A DNA stretch of 64,000 bases, from the NCBI GenBank assembly GCA_016788425.1, contig JAEURQ010000004.1, positions 310,001 through 374,000 of the forward strand. The letters run 5' to 3'. This document shows positions 26,608 to 34,443 of the stretch, piece by piece (the first letter of the stretch is position 1; every line of letters starts with the position of its first letter). Under the pieces are notes generated by a model. It saw only the letters and a program-made list of their open reading frames with translations. It had not been told where the DNA came from and did no database searches. Origin of the DNA: Chthonomonas sp. (lineage in GTDB: Bacteria > Armatimonadota > Fimbriimonadia > Fimbriimonadales > Fimbriimonadaceae). The position numbers and the translations under genes were made by a program.

Positions 26608-27248
26608 TGCGGACGCTCATCATTTCCGGCGGTTGGGATGGGCACCATCCCCACGCGGTGGCGGAACTTCTCGCCGCCCACATCGGCGGGGAAGTCACGC
26701 TTTCGACGAGCCTCGACGATTGTCCGCAGGCTCACGAGTTCGATGTGGTGATTCCTAACTGGACCATGGGCGAGATTTCCGGCGAGCAGGCGCAAGCCTT
26801 GCTGGCGGCGGTCGCGGCGGGTACGGGGCTGGTCGGATTGCACGGCGGCATGGGCGACGCGTTTCGCAGTTGCACCGAGTTTCAGTTCGCGGTCGGCGGT
26901 CAGTTTGTGGCGCACCCCGGCGATGGCCGCCCGTATCGGGTGCGGTTCCGCGGCGAGTGGCCGCTCACGGCCGGGCTCAGCGATTTCGACGTGGTAACCG
27001 AGCAGTACTACATGCACGTGGACCCCGCGATTCGGGTGCTGGCCACGTGCCGATTCGACGAGTTTGATACGGAGATGCCGGCGGTCTGGACCAAACTGCA
27101 CGGCGAGGGCCGCGTCTTCTACTGCTCGCTCGGGCACGATCCATCGGTGGTCGCGCACCCCACCGTGCTCGAACTCATGCGGCGAGGCGTTTTATGGGCT
27201 GCGAGCCGAGGCGACTTGCAGGGCGCGCGTCTGGGCGAGGTGCTCTAG
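26607..27248 (+). CDS. ThuA-like domain protein
   Basis: A 213-residue protein with the ThuA (trehalose-utilisation-like) glutamine-amidotransferase-type fold. Visible landmarks are LIISGGWDGHHPH at the N-terminus, GTGLVGLHGGMGDAF near residue 74 and GEGRVFYCSLGHD near 174. ThuA proteins often neighbour Gfo/Idh dehydrogenases and act on sugars. The GTG start at 26607 shares its G with the preceding TAG (TAGTG), implying coupling. The catalytic Cys of true amidotransferases is replaced by His in GLHGG, as is usual for ThuA. Confidence 0.85.
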   Translation: MRTLIISGGWDGHHPHAVAELLAAHIGGEVTLSTSLDDCPQAHEFDVVIPNWTMGEISGEQAQALLAAVAAGTGLVGLHGGMGDAFRSCTEFQFAVGGQFVAHPGDGRPYRVRFRGEWPLTAGLSDFDVVTEQYYMHVDPAIRVLATCRFDEFDTEMPAVWTKLHGEGRVFYCSLGHDPSVVAHPTVLELMRRGVLWAASRGDLQGARLGEVL

Positions 27249-28258
27249 TGCGGGTGGGCATCGTCGGCTGCGGCAACATCGCCGGAATCTACGCCGAGAA
27301 TTCGCGTCGCCTCCCCGAGATTGACCTCGTGGCCTGTGCCGACCTCGACCCGGCGAAGGCAAGGGAGTTCGCCGCCCGCCACGGCATCAGCGCCGTTACG
27401 GTGGACGAACTGCTAGCCGACCCGAGCGTGGAGCTGATTATCAACCTCACCACGCCCTTGGCTCACTACGCGGTGGCTCGCGCCGCGCTGCAAAACGGCA
27501 AGCACGTCTACAACGAGAAGCCGTTGGCCGGCCAAGTAGAAGAAGGTCGCGAACTGCTTACCCTGGCCGCCGAGCGCGGCTTGCGTGTGGGTGGCGCGCC
27601 CGATACGTTCATGGGCGCTGGCTACCAAACCGCGAAGAACCTCATCGAGCGCGGGGAAATCGGCCGCCCGCTGTCGGCAGTCGCCATGATGCTGTGTCCG
27701 GGTCACGAGCACTGGCATCCCAATCCGGCGTTTTATTACCAGCCCGGGGCCGGGCCGATGTTCGACATGGGGCCGTACTATCTGACCGCCATGGTCCATC
27801 TTTTTGGCCGCGTTCGGCGGGTGCAATCCACGGCGACGCGCGCGCATGATCGGCGACTCATCTCGAGCCAGACGCGCGCGGGCGAGTTCGCCGAAGTGGA
27901 AGTGGACACCCATATCCAGGCGTTGCTCGAGTTCGAATCCGGGTTTGTGGCGACGCTCATCACCAGCTTCGACGTGCAGGCGCACCAACTTCCGCATCTG
28001 CAGGTGTTCGGGAGCGCGGGCTCGCTCAACTGCCCCGACCCCAACGGCTTTGGCGGGCCGCTCCACCTCTGGACCAAGGACTCGCCGGCCTGGACCGAGG
28101 TTGCGCTGGAGACTCCTCACCATGAAAACTGGCGCGGGCTTGGCGTGGCCGACCTCATCGCGAGCATCGGCGAGAATCGCGAGCCAGCCGCCAGCGGCGA
28201 GCTAGCTCAGCACGTGCTGGAAGTTATGCATTTAGCTTGTACTGCTCAAGGTGTTTGA
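27248..28258 (+). CDS. Gfo/Idh/MocA family oxidoreductase
   Basis: A 336-residue NAD(P)-dependent dehydrogenase. The Rossmann motif VGIVGCGNIAGIY is at the start and the EKP motif (YNEKPLA), whose Lys is catalytic, is near residue 97; the GPMFDMGPYYL block carries the D-x-G-x-H-like region. Likely acts on a sugar or inositol together with the ThuA protein; substrate unknown. The GTG start overlaps the ThuA stop (TAGTG). Its last 34 codons are duplicated at 30461-30562 on the far side of the RT cassette. Confidence 0.9.
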   Translation: MRVGIVGCGNIAGIYAENSRRLPEIDLVACADLDPAKAREFAARHGISAVTVDELLADPSVELIINLTTPLAHYAVARAALQNGKHVYNEKPLAGQVEEGRELLTLAAERGLRVGGAPDTFMGAGYQTAKNLIERGEIGRPLSAVAMMLCPGHEHWHPNPAFYYQPGAGPMFDMGPYYLTAMVHLFGRVRRVQSTATRAHDRRLISSQTRAGEFAEVEVDTHIQALLEFESGFVATLITSFDVQAHQLPHLQVFGSAGSLNCPDPNGFGGPLHLWTKDSPAWTEVALETPHHENWRGLGVADLIASIGENREPAASGELAQHVLEVMHLACTAQGV

Positions 28259-28283
28259 GGCAGCACGCGCGAACTCGCGCCCG
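28157..28283. repeat. 127-bp direct repeat, left copy
   Basis: The left copy covers the last 102 bases of the Gfo/Idh gene and a remnant of the glyQ 3' end. It matches 30461-30587 at 122 of 127 positions without gaps. The offset is 2304 bases. The pair brackets the reverse-transcriptase cassette. Confidence 0.95.
28224..28283 (-). pseudogene. glyQ 3'-end remnant
   Basis: On the minus strand this stretch still reads RARVRACCLKHLEQYKLNA and a stop, the same C-terminus as the intact GlyQ at 30528-31505. Only the last 20 codons remain. It overlaps the Gfo/Idh 3' end by 35 bases, showing how the two genes met tail-to-tail before the cassette arrived. Confidence 0.85.
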
Positions 28284-28360
28284 GAGCATCAGGTACCTCT
28301 GACTTGTCGCTGTCACTCTACTTCCAACTTGAAACTGACTGAACGATGAGCGCTCTGAAG

Positions 28361-29614
28361 TTAGAAATCTTCGTCCGGTTCTTGCACCATCTCGCTTGGG
28401 CGTCTGTCCATCTGACGCTTTAGGTCATGTAATTGCGAAAGCCCCAATAATTTTGCTTGCTCCATCCTCGGATATCTTGATTGGTTGCGATCAAGAACGC
28501 CATGCTTCTTATTCCACTGACCAACGATTTTCCGTTGATGACTGTCGAGCTCATCAATTACGGATCGTGGAATGCTGCACCATTTATATGCGGCAAACCA
28601 ACCTTTCACAAAATTGTCTAACCTCTTCAGAAGCGTTAGGAGGTCGTTTGATGTATCCCCAATTTCTGTCACTCTGTCGCAAAAATGCTGCAGAGCTTTG
28701 TTTCTGGGACGAACAATGTGTTCATCTTTTACATTCTCGGGTAGGAATTCTAACCCGACAAAGGTGATCGTGTCCTTTCCGGACCCAATCTTGGCTTTTG
28801 TGTCTTCTTTGTTTTGCGTCGAATGAGCGGTTAGTCCAACATCCTCTAAGATTCTTGAAATCACGTCTTGGATATCCGAGGCGCTTTGTTCGCTCTCCGC
28901 AAAGGCAATGAGATCATCAACATACCGCAGATAGGAAATCTTACGTTTCTCAAGGGCGATATCAAAATCGTGCAGATACACGCTCGAAAGAATGGGCGAT
29001 AGGCATGATCCTTGAGGAATCCCTCGTTCGACTTCTTCGAAGTAGAAAGCCAGGTCTACATACTGGGCTCTCCATACCTTTTCTGGAGGCTTCCGTTGGG
29101 CGACTGCAAGCAACAACGGCATGAGTGTCTCATCAGGCAAGAGCTTCTTCAGTTTTTGCTGCAGCAAGCTATGATTAATACTTGGAAAAAACTTCTTTAT
29201 ATCGGTTTCGAAAAAGTGGGAGTAATCCTTTCTCCGTTGTTGAAGTTCTTTCGCCAAGGCAGGCAGTGACCGACTAGTTTCCCCTCGAAGGGAAGCGCGG
29301 GCATACGTGTTTGGTTGTGCGAGAACCGCAGCAAGATGCTGAGAAACAACCTTGAAAATTGCTCTTTCAACTGCCCGATCAATAGGGCCAACGGAGAGAA
29401 TCGGCCTTACCCCGTTTATCAAATGCAATTCAGGTTCACCAAATTGAAACGATCCGCTTTGGATATCGTTCAGCAACTTCGGGATGTGATCGAGAATTTT
29501 CAACTGCATTCTCTCGTATTCGCGCCGATACTTCACTGCACAACCGGGCTGCGGCCCAACCTTGTGAAAAGACTGGAGAAGGACTTCCTCAGATATTTTG
29601 TCCAACAATGACAT
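28361..29614 (-). CDS. Stand-alone reverse transcriptase (group II-like lineage, possible defence RT)
   Basis: A 417-residue RNA-directed DNA polymerase. Conserved blocks in order: SVGPIDRAVERAIF near 75 (RT1), FFETDIKKFFPSINH near 135 (motif A Asp), RGIPQGSCLSPILSSVYL near 198 (motif B) and YLRYVDDLIAF near 229 (motif C, YVDD). Then FVGLEF and a thumb/maturase-X-like region (NFVKGWFAAYKW). No HNH endonuclease, protease or DGR-type SQ motif is present. The start is uncertain: ATG at 29614 or 29620, neither with a clear ribosome site. The base composition is clearly lower in GC than the flanks. It lies inside a 127-bp repeat-bounded cassette, with repeat-rich DNA directly upstream. Family placement (G2L, DRT or other) needs a phylogeny. 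Confidence 0.93.
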   Translation of the reverse strand: MSLLDKISEEVLLQSFHKVGPQPGCAVKYRREYERMQLKILDHIPKLLNDIQSGSFQFGEPELHLINGVRPILSVGPIDRAVERAIFKVVSQHLAAVLAQPNTYARASLRGETSRSLPALAKELQQRRKDYSHFFETDIKKFFPSINHSLLQQKLKKLLPDETLMPLLLAVAQRKPPEKVWRAQYVDLAFYFEEVERGIPQGSCLSPILSSVYLHDFDIALEKRKISYLRYVDDLIAFAESEQSASDIQDVISRILEDVGLTAHSTQNKEDTKAKIGSGKDTITFVGLEFLPENVKDEHIVRPRNKALQHFCDRVTEIGDTSNDLLTLLKRLDNFVKGWFAAYKWCSIPRSVIDELDSHQRKIVGQWNKKHGVLDRNQSRYPRMEQAKLLGLSQLHDLKRQMDRRPSEMVQEPDEDF

Positions 29615-29624
29615 ATGCATAACC

Positions 29625-29665
29625 AAAACAGGGTCGAACTTGATCAGTGCTCGACCCTCTGTTTT
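29625..29665 (-). promoter_or_regulatory. Stem-loop immediately upstream of the RT start
   Basis: Arms AAAACAG-GGTCGA and TCGACC-CT-CTGTTTT pair over 13 bp with a two-base bulge and a 13-base loop. Read on the minus strand, the stem ends in TTTT a few bases before the RT start codon, so it could be an attenuator, the terminator of an upstream RNA, or part of that RNA. Confidence 0.6.
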
Positions 29666-29668
29666 GTC

Positions 29669-29815
29669 TCAATCGGCCAGCCCGAATCTTCCTCGCGGAA
29701 CCGCCTTGTCGAAAAATCGACTTAACGCATCGGTCTTGCCCAGGGGCTTTTCCAGTGATTGTACGCATCGGCTGCGTGCTGTTCCTCGCGATTGTGCAAA
29801 AATTTTGCGGCCCGC
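29669..29815. repeat. 147-bp direct repeat, copy A
   Basis: The first 81 bases are identical to 30068-30148. A short variable stretch follows (29750-29762), then about 39 identical bases up to a poly-A run, then a more diverged end. Contains a GTCGA-AAAA-TCGAC hairpin. It sits just upstream of the RT gene. Confidence 0.92.
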
Positions 29816-29839
29816 GATATACACGCTTGCGCCTTGCCG

Positions 29840-29898
29840 CCGAGCCGCCGCCGTGCTGACACATGCCGCTAGATTAGCGGAAGTGGAGTCGGTGGGGT
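29840..29898. repeat. 59-bp inverted repeat, left arm
   Basis: Reverse complement of 30302-30360 at 57 of 59 positions. Each arm contains its own perfect hairpin, CCGCTA-GAT-TAGCGG (29866-29880 here). The arms enclose 403 bases, including direct-repeat copy B. Confidence 0.92.
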
Positions 29899-30067
29899 TG
29901 CGTAGTCCGGACCCCGTCTCGAAAGACAGGGCCCGCGTTATCTCACTTTCGCGCTCGGTGTGAGCGACGATCTACTTTCAGTCTTGGAAGTCGGTGCTTC
30001 CGCTCTTTACGAGCTCTTTTTTACTCATTATCGTTTTCCTGCAAGCTCCCATAACTGACTATCTAAG

Positions 30068-30213
30068 TCAATCGGCCAGCCCGAATCTTCCTCGCGGAAC
30101 CGCCTTGTCGAAAAATCGACTTAACGCATCGGTCTTGCCCAGGGGCTTGCGCAGTGAGAAACGCATCGGCTGCGTGCTGTTCCTCGCGATTGTGCAAAAA
30201 ATTTGCGGACCGC
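30068..30213. repeat. 147-bp direct repeat, copy B (146 bp)
   Basis: Second copy of the repeat at 29669-29815 in the same orientation, 399 bases away. It lies inside the 59-bp inverted-repeat pair, whereas copy A lies outside. A one-base length difference in the variable stretch shifts every reading frame between copies. Confidence 0.92.
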
Positions 30214-30301
30214 AGAAAGCACGGCTGCGTTCAATTCAGCTGTCAATGTGCCCTTCCGACTATTGGAATTCTAGTTCCGAACCTAGTCTTGCGAGTAGGT
30301 C

Positions 30302-30360
30302 ACCCCACCGACTCCACTTCCGCTAATCTAGCGGCATGTGTAAGCACGGCGGTGGCTCGG
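30302..30360. repeat. 59-bp inverted repeat, right arm
   Basis: Partner of 29840-29898 with two mismatches. No target-site duplication is visible outside either arm. If this is a small non-autonomous element (MITE-like), it would be 521 bp long. Confidence 0.92.
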
Positions 30361-30460
30361 CACCTCAATTTTACCAGGACGAATAGTGCTCCTATCATTG
30401 CCGCTCACTGCGTTATCCCCATTTGTTCCTCAAGTGATGCTCCCCGCCCAGCTCTGCTTA

Positions 30461-30562
30461 ATCGCGAGCATCGGCGAGAATCGCGAGCCAGCCGCCAGCG
30501 GCGACTTAGCCCAGCACGTGCTGGAAGTTATGCATTTAGCTTGTACTGTTCAAGGTGCTTGA
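30461..30562 (+). pseudogene. Gfo/Idh 3'-end remnant
   Basis: The plus strand reads the last 33 codons plus stop of the dehydrogenase encoded at 27248-28258, with Glu-to-Asp, Ala-to-Val and Val-to-Ala changes and no stop or frameshift. It has no start and is not expected to be translated. It marks the right boundary of the inserted cassette. Confidence 0.85.
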
Positions 30563-30587
30563 GGCAGCACGCGCGAACTCGCGCCCG
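30461..30587. repeat. 127-bp direct repeat, right copy
   Basis: Right copy of the repeat at 28157-28283. It covers a detached Gfo/Idh 3' end and the last 20 codons of the intact glyQ gene. Three of the five differences fall in the Gfo/Idh-only part and two in the part shared with glyQ. Confidence 0.95.
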
Positions 30588-31505
30588 AATCCGGTTGATG
30601 TAGGCCGCGCGCTCCGTCACCGAAACCGCGCCACGAGCATCCAGCACGTTGAAAATGTGGCTGCACTTCAACGCCAAATCTAGCGCCGGATAGGCGAGGC
30701 CAATCGCGCCCACCTTTTCGCGAGCGGCTTGCTTTTGCTCAGGAGAAAGCTCGCCGGCATAGGCGTCGTCGGTGGTGAGGATGCCCAGATCGCCGTTGAA
30801 GAAGACGGGCGTCTCCACGACGCGCTTCGACTCGGCCTCGTACAGGTCAAAGAGCTGAAAGAGCATTTCCGTGCTTGCGACCTCGAAGTTGTAGACGTTG
30901 TGCTGCATCTCCAATTGGAAATCCACGTCGCGGTACATCAGCGTGTCGTTCCATTTGAGGTCTTGCCAAAAGCTGTTTTGGCCGTTCAGCATCAGGCAAA
31001 GGCGCTCGGGGCCGTAGGTAATTTCGGCGCACACCGGGTTGCATTCCACGCCGCCCATTTGTTGAAAGAACGTGAACTGCGTGATCTCGGTGCCATCGAG
31101 CCAGACTTCCCAGCCGATGCCGCTCGCGCCGGCGGCTTGATCCTCCCAGTCGTCCTCCACCAAGCGCACGTCGTGCTTGCTGGTGTCAAATCCCAACGCG
31201 TCGAGGCTGCCCATGTAAAGGTCCACGATGTTATCGGGGCTGGGCTTCATCACCACCTGATATTGGTAGTAGCGCTGACTGCGCTGCGGGTTTCGCGTAT
31301 AGCGGCCGTCGGCGGGGCGTCGGCTGGGCTGCACGTAAGCCACGTTCCACGGCTCCGGCCCCAGCGATCGCAGCGCGGTGGCGGGGTGCTTGGTCCCGGC
31401 GCCGACCTCGGTGTCGTAGGGTTGCAGGATCGCGCACCCTTGCGCCCCCCAATATTCGTTGAGAATCTGGATTAGGTTCTGAAGGGTGACGACGGGCTTG
31501 CTCAC
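30528..31505 (-). CDS. glyQ: Glycyl-tRNA synthetase alpha subunit
   Basis: A 325-residue class II synthetase catalytic subunit of the heterotetrameric GlyRS. It has the family N-terminus LIQILNEYWGAQGCAILQPYDTEVGAG in order, PSRRPADGRY, and the block QMGGVECNPVCAEITYG. The beta subunit gene (glyS) is not adjacent, although the two are commonly neighbours or fused. A terminator at 31522-31558 separates it from the upstream prepilin operon. Its 3' end forms half of the 127-bp repeat. Confidence 0.97.
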   Translation of the reverse strand: MSKPVVTLQNLIQILNEYWGAQGCAILQPYDTEVGAGTKHPATALRSLGPEPWNVAYVQPSRRPADGRYTRNPQRSQRYYQYQVVMKPSPDNIVDLYMGSLDALGFDTSKHDVRLVEDDWEDQAAGASGIGWEVWLDGTEITQFTFFQQMGGVECNPVCAEITYGPERLCLMLNGQNSFWQDLKWNDTLMYRDVDFQLEMQHNVYNFEVASTEMLFQLFDLYEAESKRVVETPVFFNGDLGILTTDDAYAGELSPEQKQAAREKVGAIGLAYPALDLALKCSHIFNVLDARGAVSVTERAAYINRIRARVRACCLKHLEQYKLNA

Positions 31506-31521
31506 GATAGGTTAGGATACC

Positions 31522-31558
31522 AAAAAAGCGCGCCCTCACCCGAATGGGGAGGGCGCGC
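31522..31558 (-). terminator. Terminator of the prepilin-lipoprotein operon
   Basis: On the minus strand a 10-bp stem (GCGCGCCCTC / GAGGGCGCGC) with an 11-base loop is followed by six T. It ends 17 bases before the glyQ start. Confidence 0.85.
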
Positions 31559-31578
31559 CTTCCAGTTGGTCGTCTGAC

Positions 31579-31748
31579 TTAGCGGTCGGGTTGGCCGCCT
31601 TCGGGGACCTTACCTTCTGCTTCCATCTTCTTGTCGTCTTCGCTTTGTTGCCATTGCTTCACGTCGGCTTCGTTCACGTCGCCACCCGAGCAGCCAGCCA
31701 GCATGCCCAGAACCATGAAGGGGATCAGCCACTTGCCGAACTTCTTCA

Positions 31749-31749
<1 letters not shown>
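31579..31749 (-). CDS. Small lipoprotein paired with a prepilin
   Basis: A 56-residue protein. Lys-rich start, hydrophobic core and lipobox LAGC (Cys at residue 20) predict a lipidated protein, followed by a charged, Gln/Glu/Lys-rich tail ending VPEGGQPDR. The start overlaps the prepilin stop (TAATG), so the two are coupled. Similar small genes follow the prepilins at 38560 and 59903. Function unknown; it may help assemble or retain the pseudopilin. Confidence 0.8.
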
Positions 31750-32663
<914 letters not shown>

Positions 32664-32926
32664 GGGTTAGAGTATTCCTCTCGATAGCCAACTGACGACG
32701 AGCCAACTGGAGCCCACCGAGGTCCGAGCAGTTTCCTGCGAGGCTCGCGTGAATGATAAAGATTTTACCCGCCGCATCGTGGAGAATCAATAAGAATTGG
32801 TAAAGAAATGGGCCATTTGGACCGGTTCTGGTATGTCTGCGTGGAAAACTGCCGAACGCTGTTCGGCGGCGGTCTGGGTTCAAGCCATCGGGTACACTTC
32901 CAAGTTCCAACTTTAGGACCATCGTT

Positions 32927-34372
32927 ATGGCAACCGCGACCCCCAAGATGACCGTTAAGCGCACTGACCTGAACAAGTGCACCATTCAATTTGACGTGAC
33001 GTGCACACCCGACCAAGTGAGTTCGGGCACCGATCGCGCCTACAAGGACTTTGCAAAGAACATGCGCGTGCCTGGCTTCCGCCCGGGACACGCCCCTAAG
33101 AACGTCATCGCCCCGATGATTCCGCAACAAGACCTCGCCCAGCGCGTGGCCGAAATCGTGGTGGACACCGTGATCCGCAAGCTCGTCACCGACGAGAAGA
33201 TCGCCCTCCACGATTCGCCCGCCGTGAACCTGACGAAGTTCGACTTCGACAAGGGCGAATGTGAATTCACCGCCAAGCTCCCGCTGGCTCCCATCGTCGA
33301 ACTCGGCGAGTACAAGGGCATCGAGGTCGAAAAGCCGGCCGTGGATGTCAGCGACAAGGACGTGGACGAATATCTGGAAGAGCTGCGCAAGCGCATGGGC
33401 AAGCGCGAAAGCGTGACCGATCGCGGCGCGCAAGATGGCGACGTTGCTTTGGTGAATGTCCGCGGCGAAAAGGAAGACGGCGACGGCACGACGCTACTGT
33501 TGGTCCTCGGTAAGAACTTTGCCGCCCTCGACAAGGCAATCGCTGGCCTTAACGCCGAAGAAATGAAGGTCGCGAGCCTCGACTTCCCGGCTGACTTTTC
33601 GAACAAGGCGCTCGCCGGCAAGAAGGGCAAGTGGAAGCTGACCGTGAAGAGTCTCAACGCGGTGGTGCTGCCTCAGCTGAGCGACGAGTTTGCCCAAAAC
33701 CTCGGTGGCGACCTCGCCGCCCTGAAGTCTGCCGATCTCAAGGCGCTGAAGGATCGCCTTCGCTTGCAAGTCGAAGCGCAAAAGGGTCAGATGGCGCAAG
33801 AAATGGTGCACGAACAGATTCAAGAAAAGCTGGTGGCCGGAAGCAAGATCGAAGTGCCGGACACCATGTGGGAAAGCGTGGCCAACCAACGCATGAACGA
33901 GCTTGCCCAACAAGCCCGACAGCAAGGCACCACGATTGAAGAGTACGCCAAAGCCAACGGCATGACCGTGGAGGAAATGCTGGCCAACTGGCAAGCCGAA
34001 GCCAAGACTCAAGTGATGCGCGCCGTGGCCGCTCGCGAGATCTTCGCCAAGGAAAAGCTTCGCCTCACCAACCAGGACATGAACGAGATGCTCATCGCGA
34101 TGAGCTACGAGTATCAAGTCGCTCCGGCTGAGCTGGTCAAGGCCATGCAAAAGGCGAACAACTTCCGCGAACTGGAAATCCGCGCCGTGTTCAAGAAGGT
34201 TCTCGACTTCCTGACGAACAACGCGAGCATGGTGGAAGCCGGCACCGCGAAGCCCGCCAAGAAGAAGGCTGAACCAAAGGAAGCCGCCGCCACCGAAGAA
34301 AAGCCCAAGGCCGAAAAGCCGAAAGCCGAAAAGGCGACGGCCGAAAAGAAGCCCGCGCCCAAGAAGAAGTAA
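32927..34372 (+). CDS. tig: Trigger factor
   Basis: A 481-residue ribosome-associated chaperone with peptidyl-prolyl isomerase architecture. The ribosome-docking signature appears as GFRPGHAPKNVI near residue 48. A central FKBP-like region (about 150-240) and a long helical C-terminal domain follow. The last 50 residues are an unusual Lys/Ala/Glu/Pro tail (KAEKPKAEKATAEKK), longer than in E. coli. clpP and clpX, commonly downstream, are 9 kb away. A strong bidirectional terminator follows. Confidence 0.93.
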   Translation: MATATPKMTVKRTDLNKCTIQFDVTCTPDQVSSGTDRAYKDFAKNMRVPGFRPGHAPKNVIAPMIPQQDLAQRVAEIVVDTVIRKLVTDEKIALHDSPAVNLTKFDFDKGECEFTAKLPLAPIVELGEYKGIEVEKPAVDVSDKDVDEYLEELRKRMGKRESVTDRGAQDGDVALVNVRGEKEDGDGTTLLLVLGKNFAALDKAIAGLNAEEMKVASLDFPADFSNKALAGKKGKWKLTVKSLNAVVLPQLSDEFAQNLGGDLAALKSADLKALKDRLRLQVEAQKGQMAQEMVHEQIQEKLVAGSKIEVPDTMWESVANQRMNELAQQARQQGTTIEEYAKANGMTVEEMLANWQAEAKTQVMRAVAAREIFAKEKLRLTNQDMNEMLIAMSYEYQVAPAELVKAMQKANNFRELEIRAVFKKVLDFLTNNASMVEAGTAKPAKKKAEPKEAAATEEKPKAEKPKAEKATAEKKPAPKKK

Positions 34373-34388
34373 GCCCGGCGCACAAAAG

Positions 34389-34428
34389 AAAAAGGGGTGG
34401 TGGACCGACGGTCCGCCACCCTTTTTTT
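34389..34428. terminator. Bidirectional terminator between tig and the DUF4332-like gene
   Basis: Stem GGGTGG-T-GGACC / GGTCC-G-CCACCC with a GAC(G) loop, flanked by five A on the left and seven T on the right. It can stop both converging transcripts. Confidence 0.9.
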
Positions 34429-34443
34429 GTTGATTGAGAGAGC

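Larger units (their letters stand above)
29615..30527. other. Non-coding, repeat-rich region upstream of the reverse transcriptase
   Basis: No convincing gene lies in this 0.9 kb between the RT start and the glyQ stop. It holds a hairpin next to the RT start, a 147-bp direct repeat in two copies, a pair of 59-bp inverted repeats, and at its right end the duplicated Gfo/Idh tail. Short open frames run through the direct repeats but their frame differs between copies, so they look non-coding. It could encode a structured RNA used by the RT or be the remains of small mobile elements. Confidence 0.7.

Noticed and set aside
26607-27248. Class I glutamine amidotransferase
   Set aside because: The nucleophilic Cys is His in the GLHGG elbow, which is the ThuA-like pattern.
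28284-29614. Group II intron
   Set aside because: No domain V-like 34-base hairpin was found downstream of the RT gene, and the protein has no HNH endonuclease domain.
29589-29864. A 91-codon minus-strand frame through repeat copy A
   Set aside because: The second repeat copy has a one-base length difference, so the frame is not kept; there is no ribosome site and the frame runs into the RT gene.
29669-30213. Template/variable repeat pair of a diversity-generating retroelement
   Set aside because: Differences between copies are not limited to adenines of one copy, neither copy ends a target gene, and the RT lacks the DGR-type SQ motif.
28361-30360. Classical retron
   Set aside because: The retron NAxxH and VTG motifs are not evident in the RT, and no msr/msd with short a1/a2 repeats could be drawn next to it.
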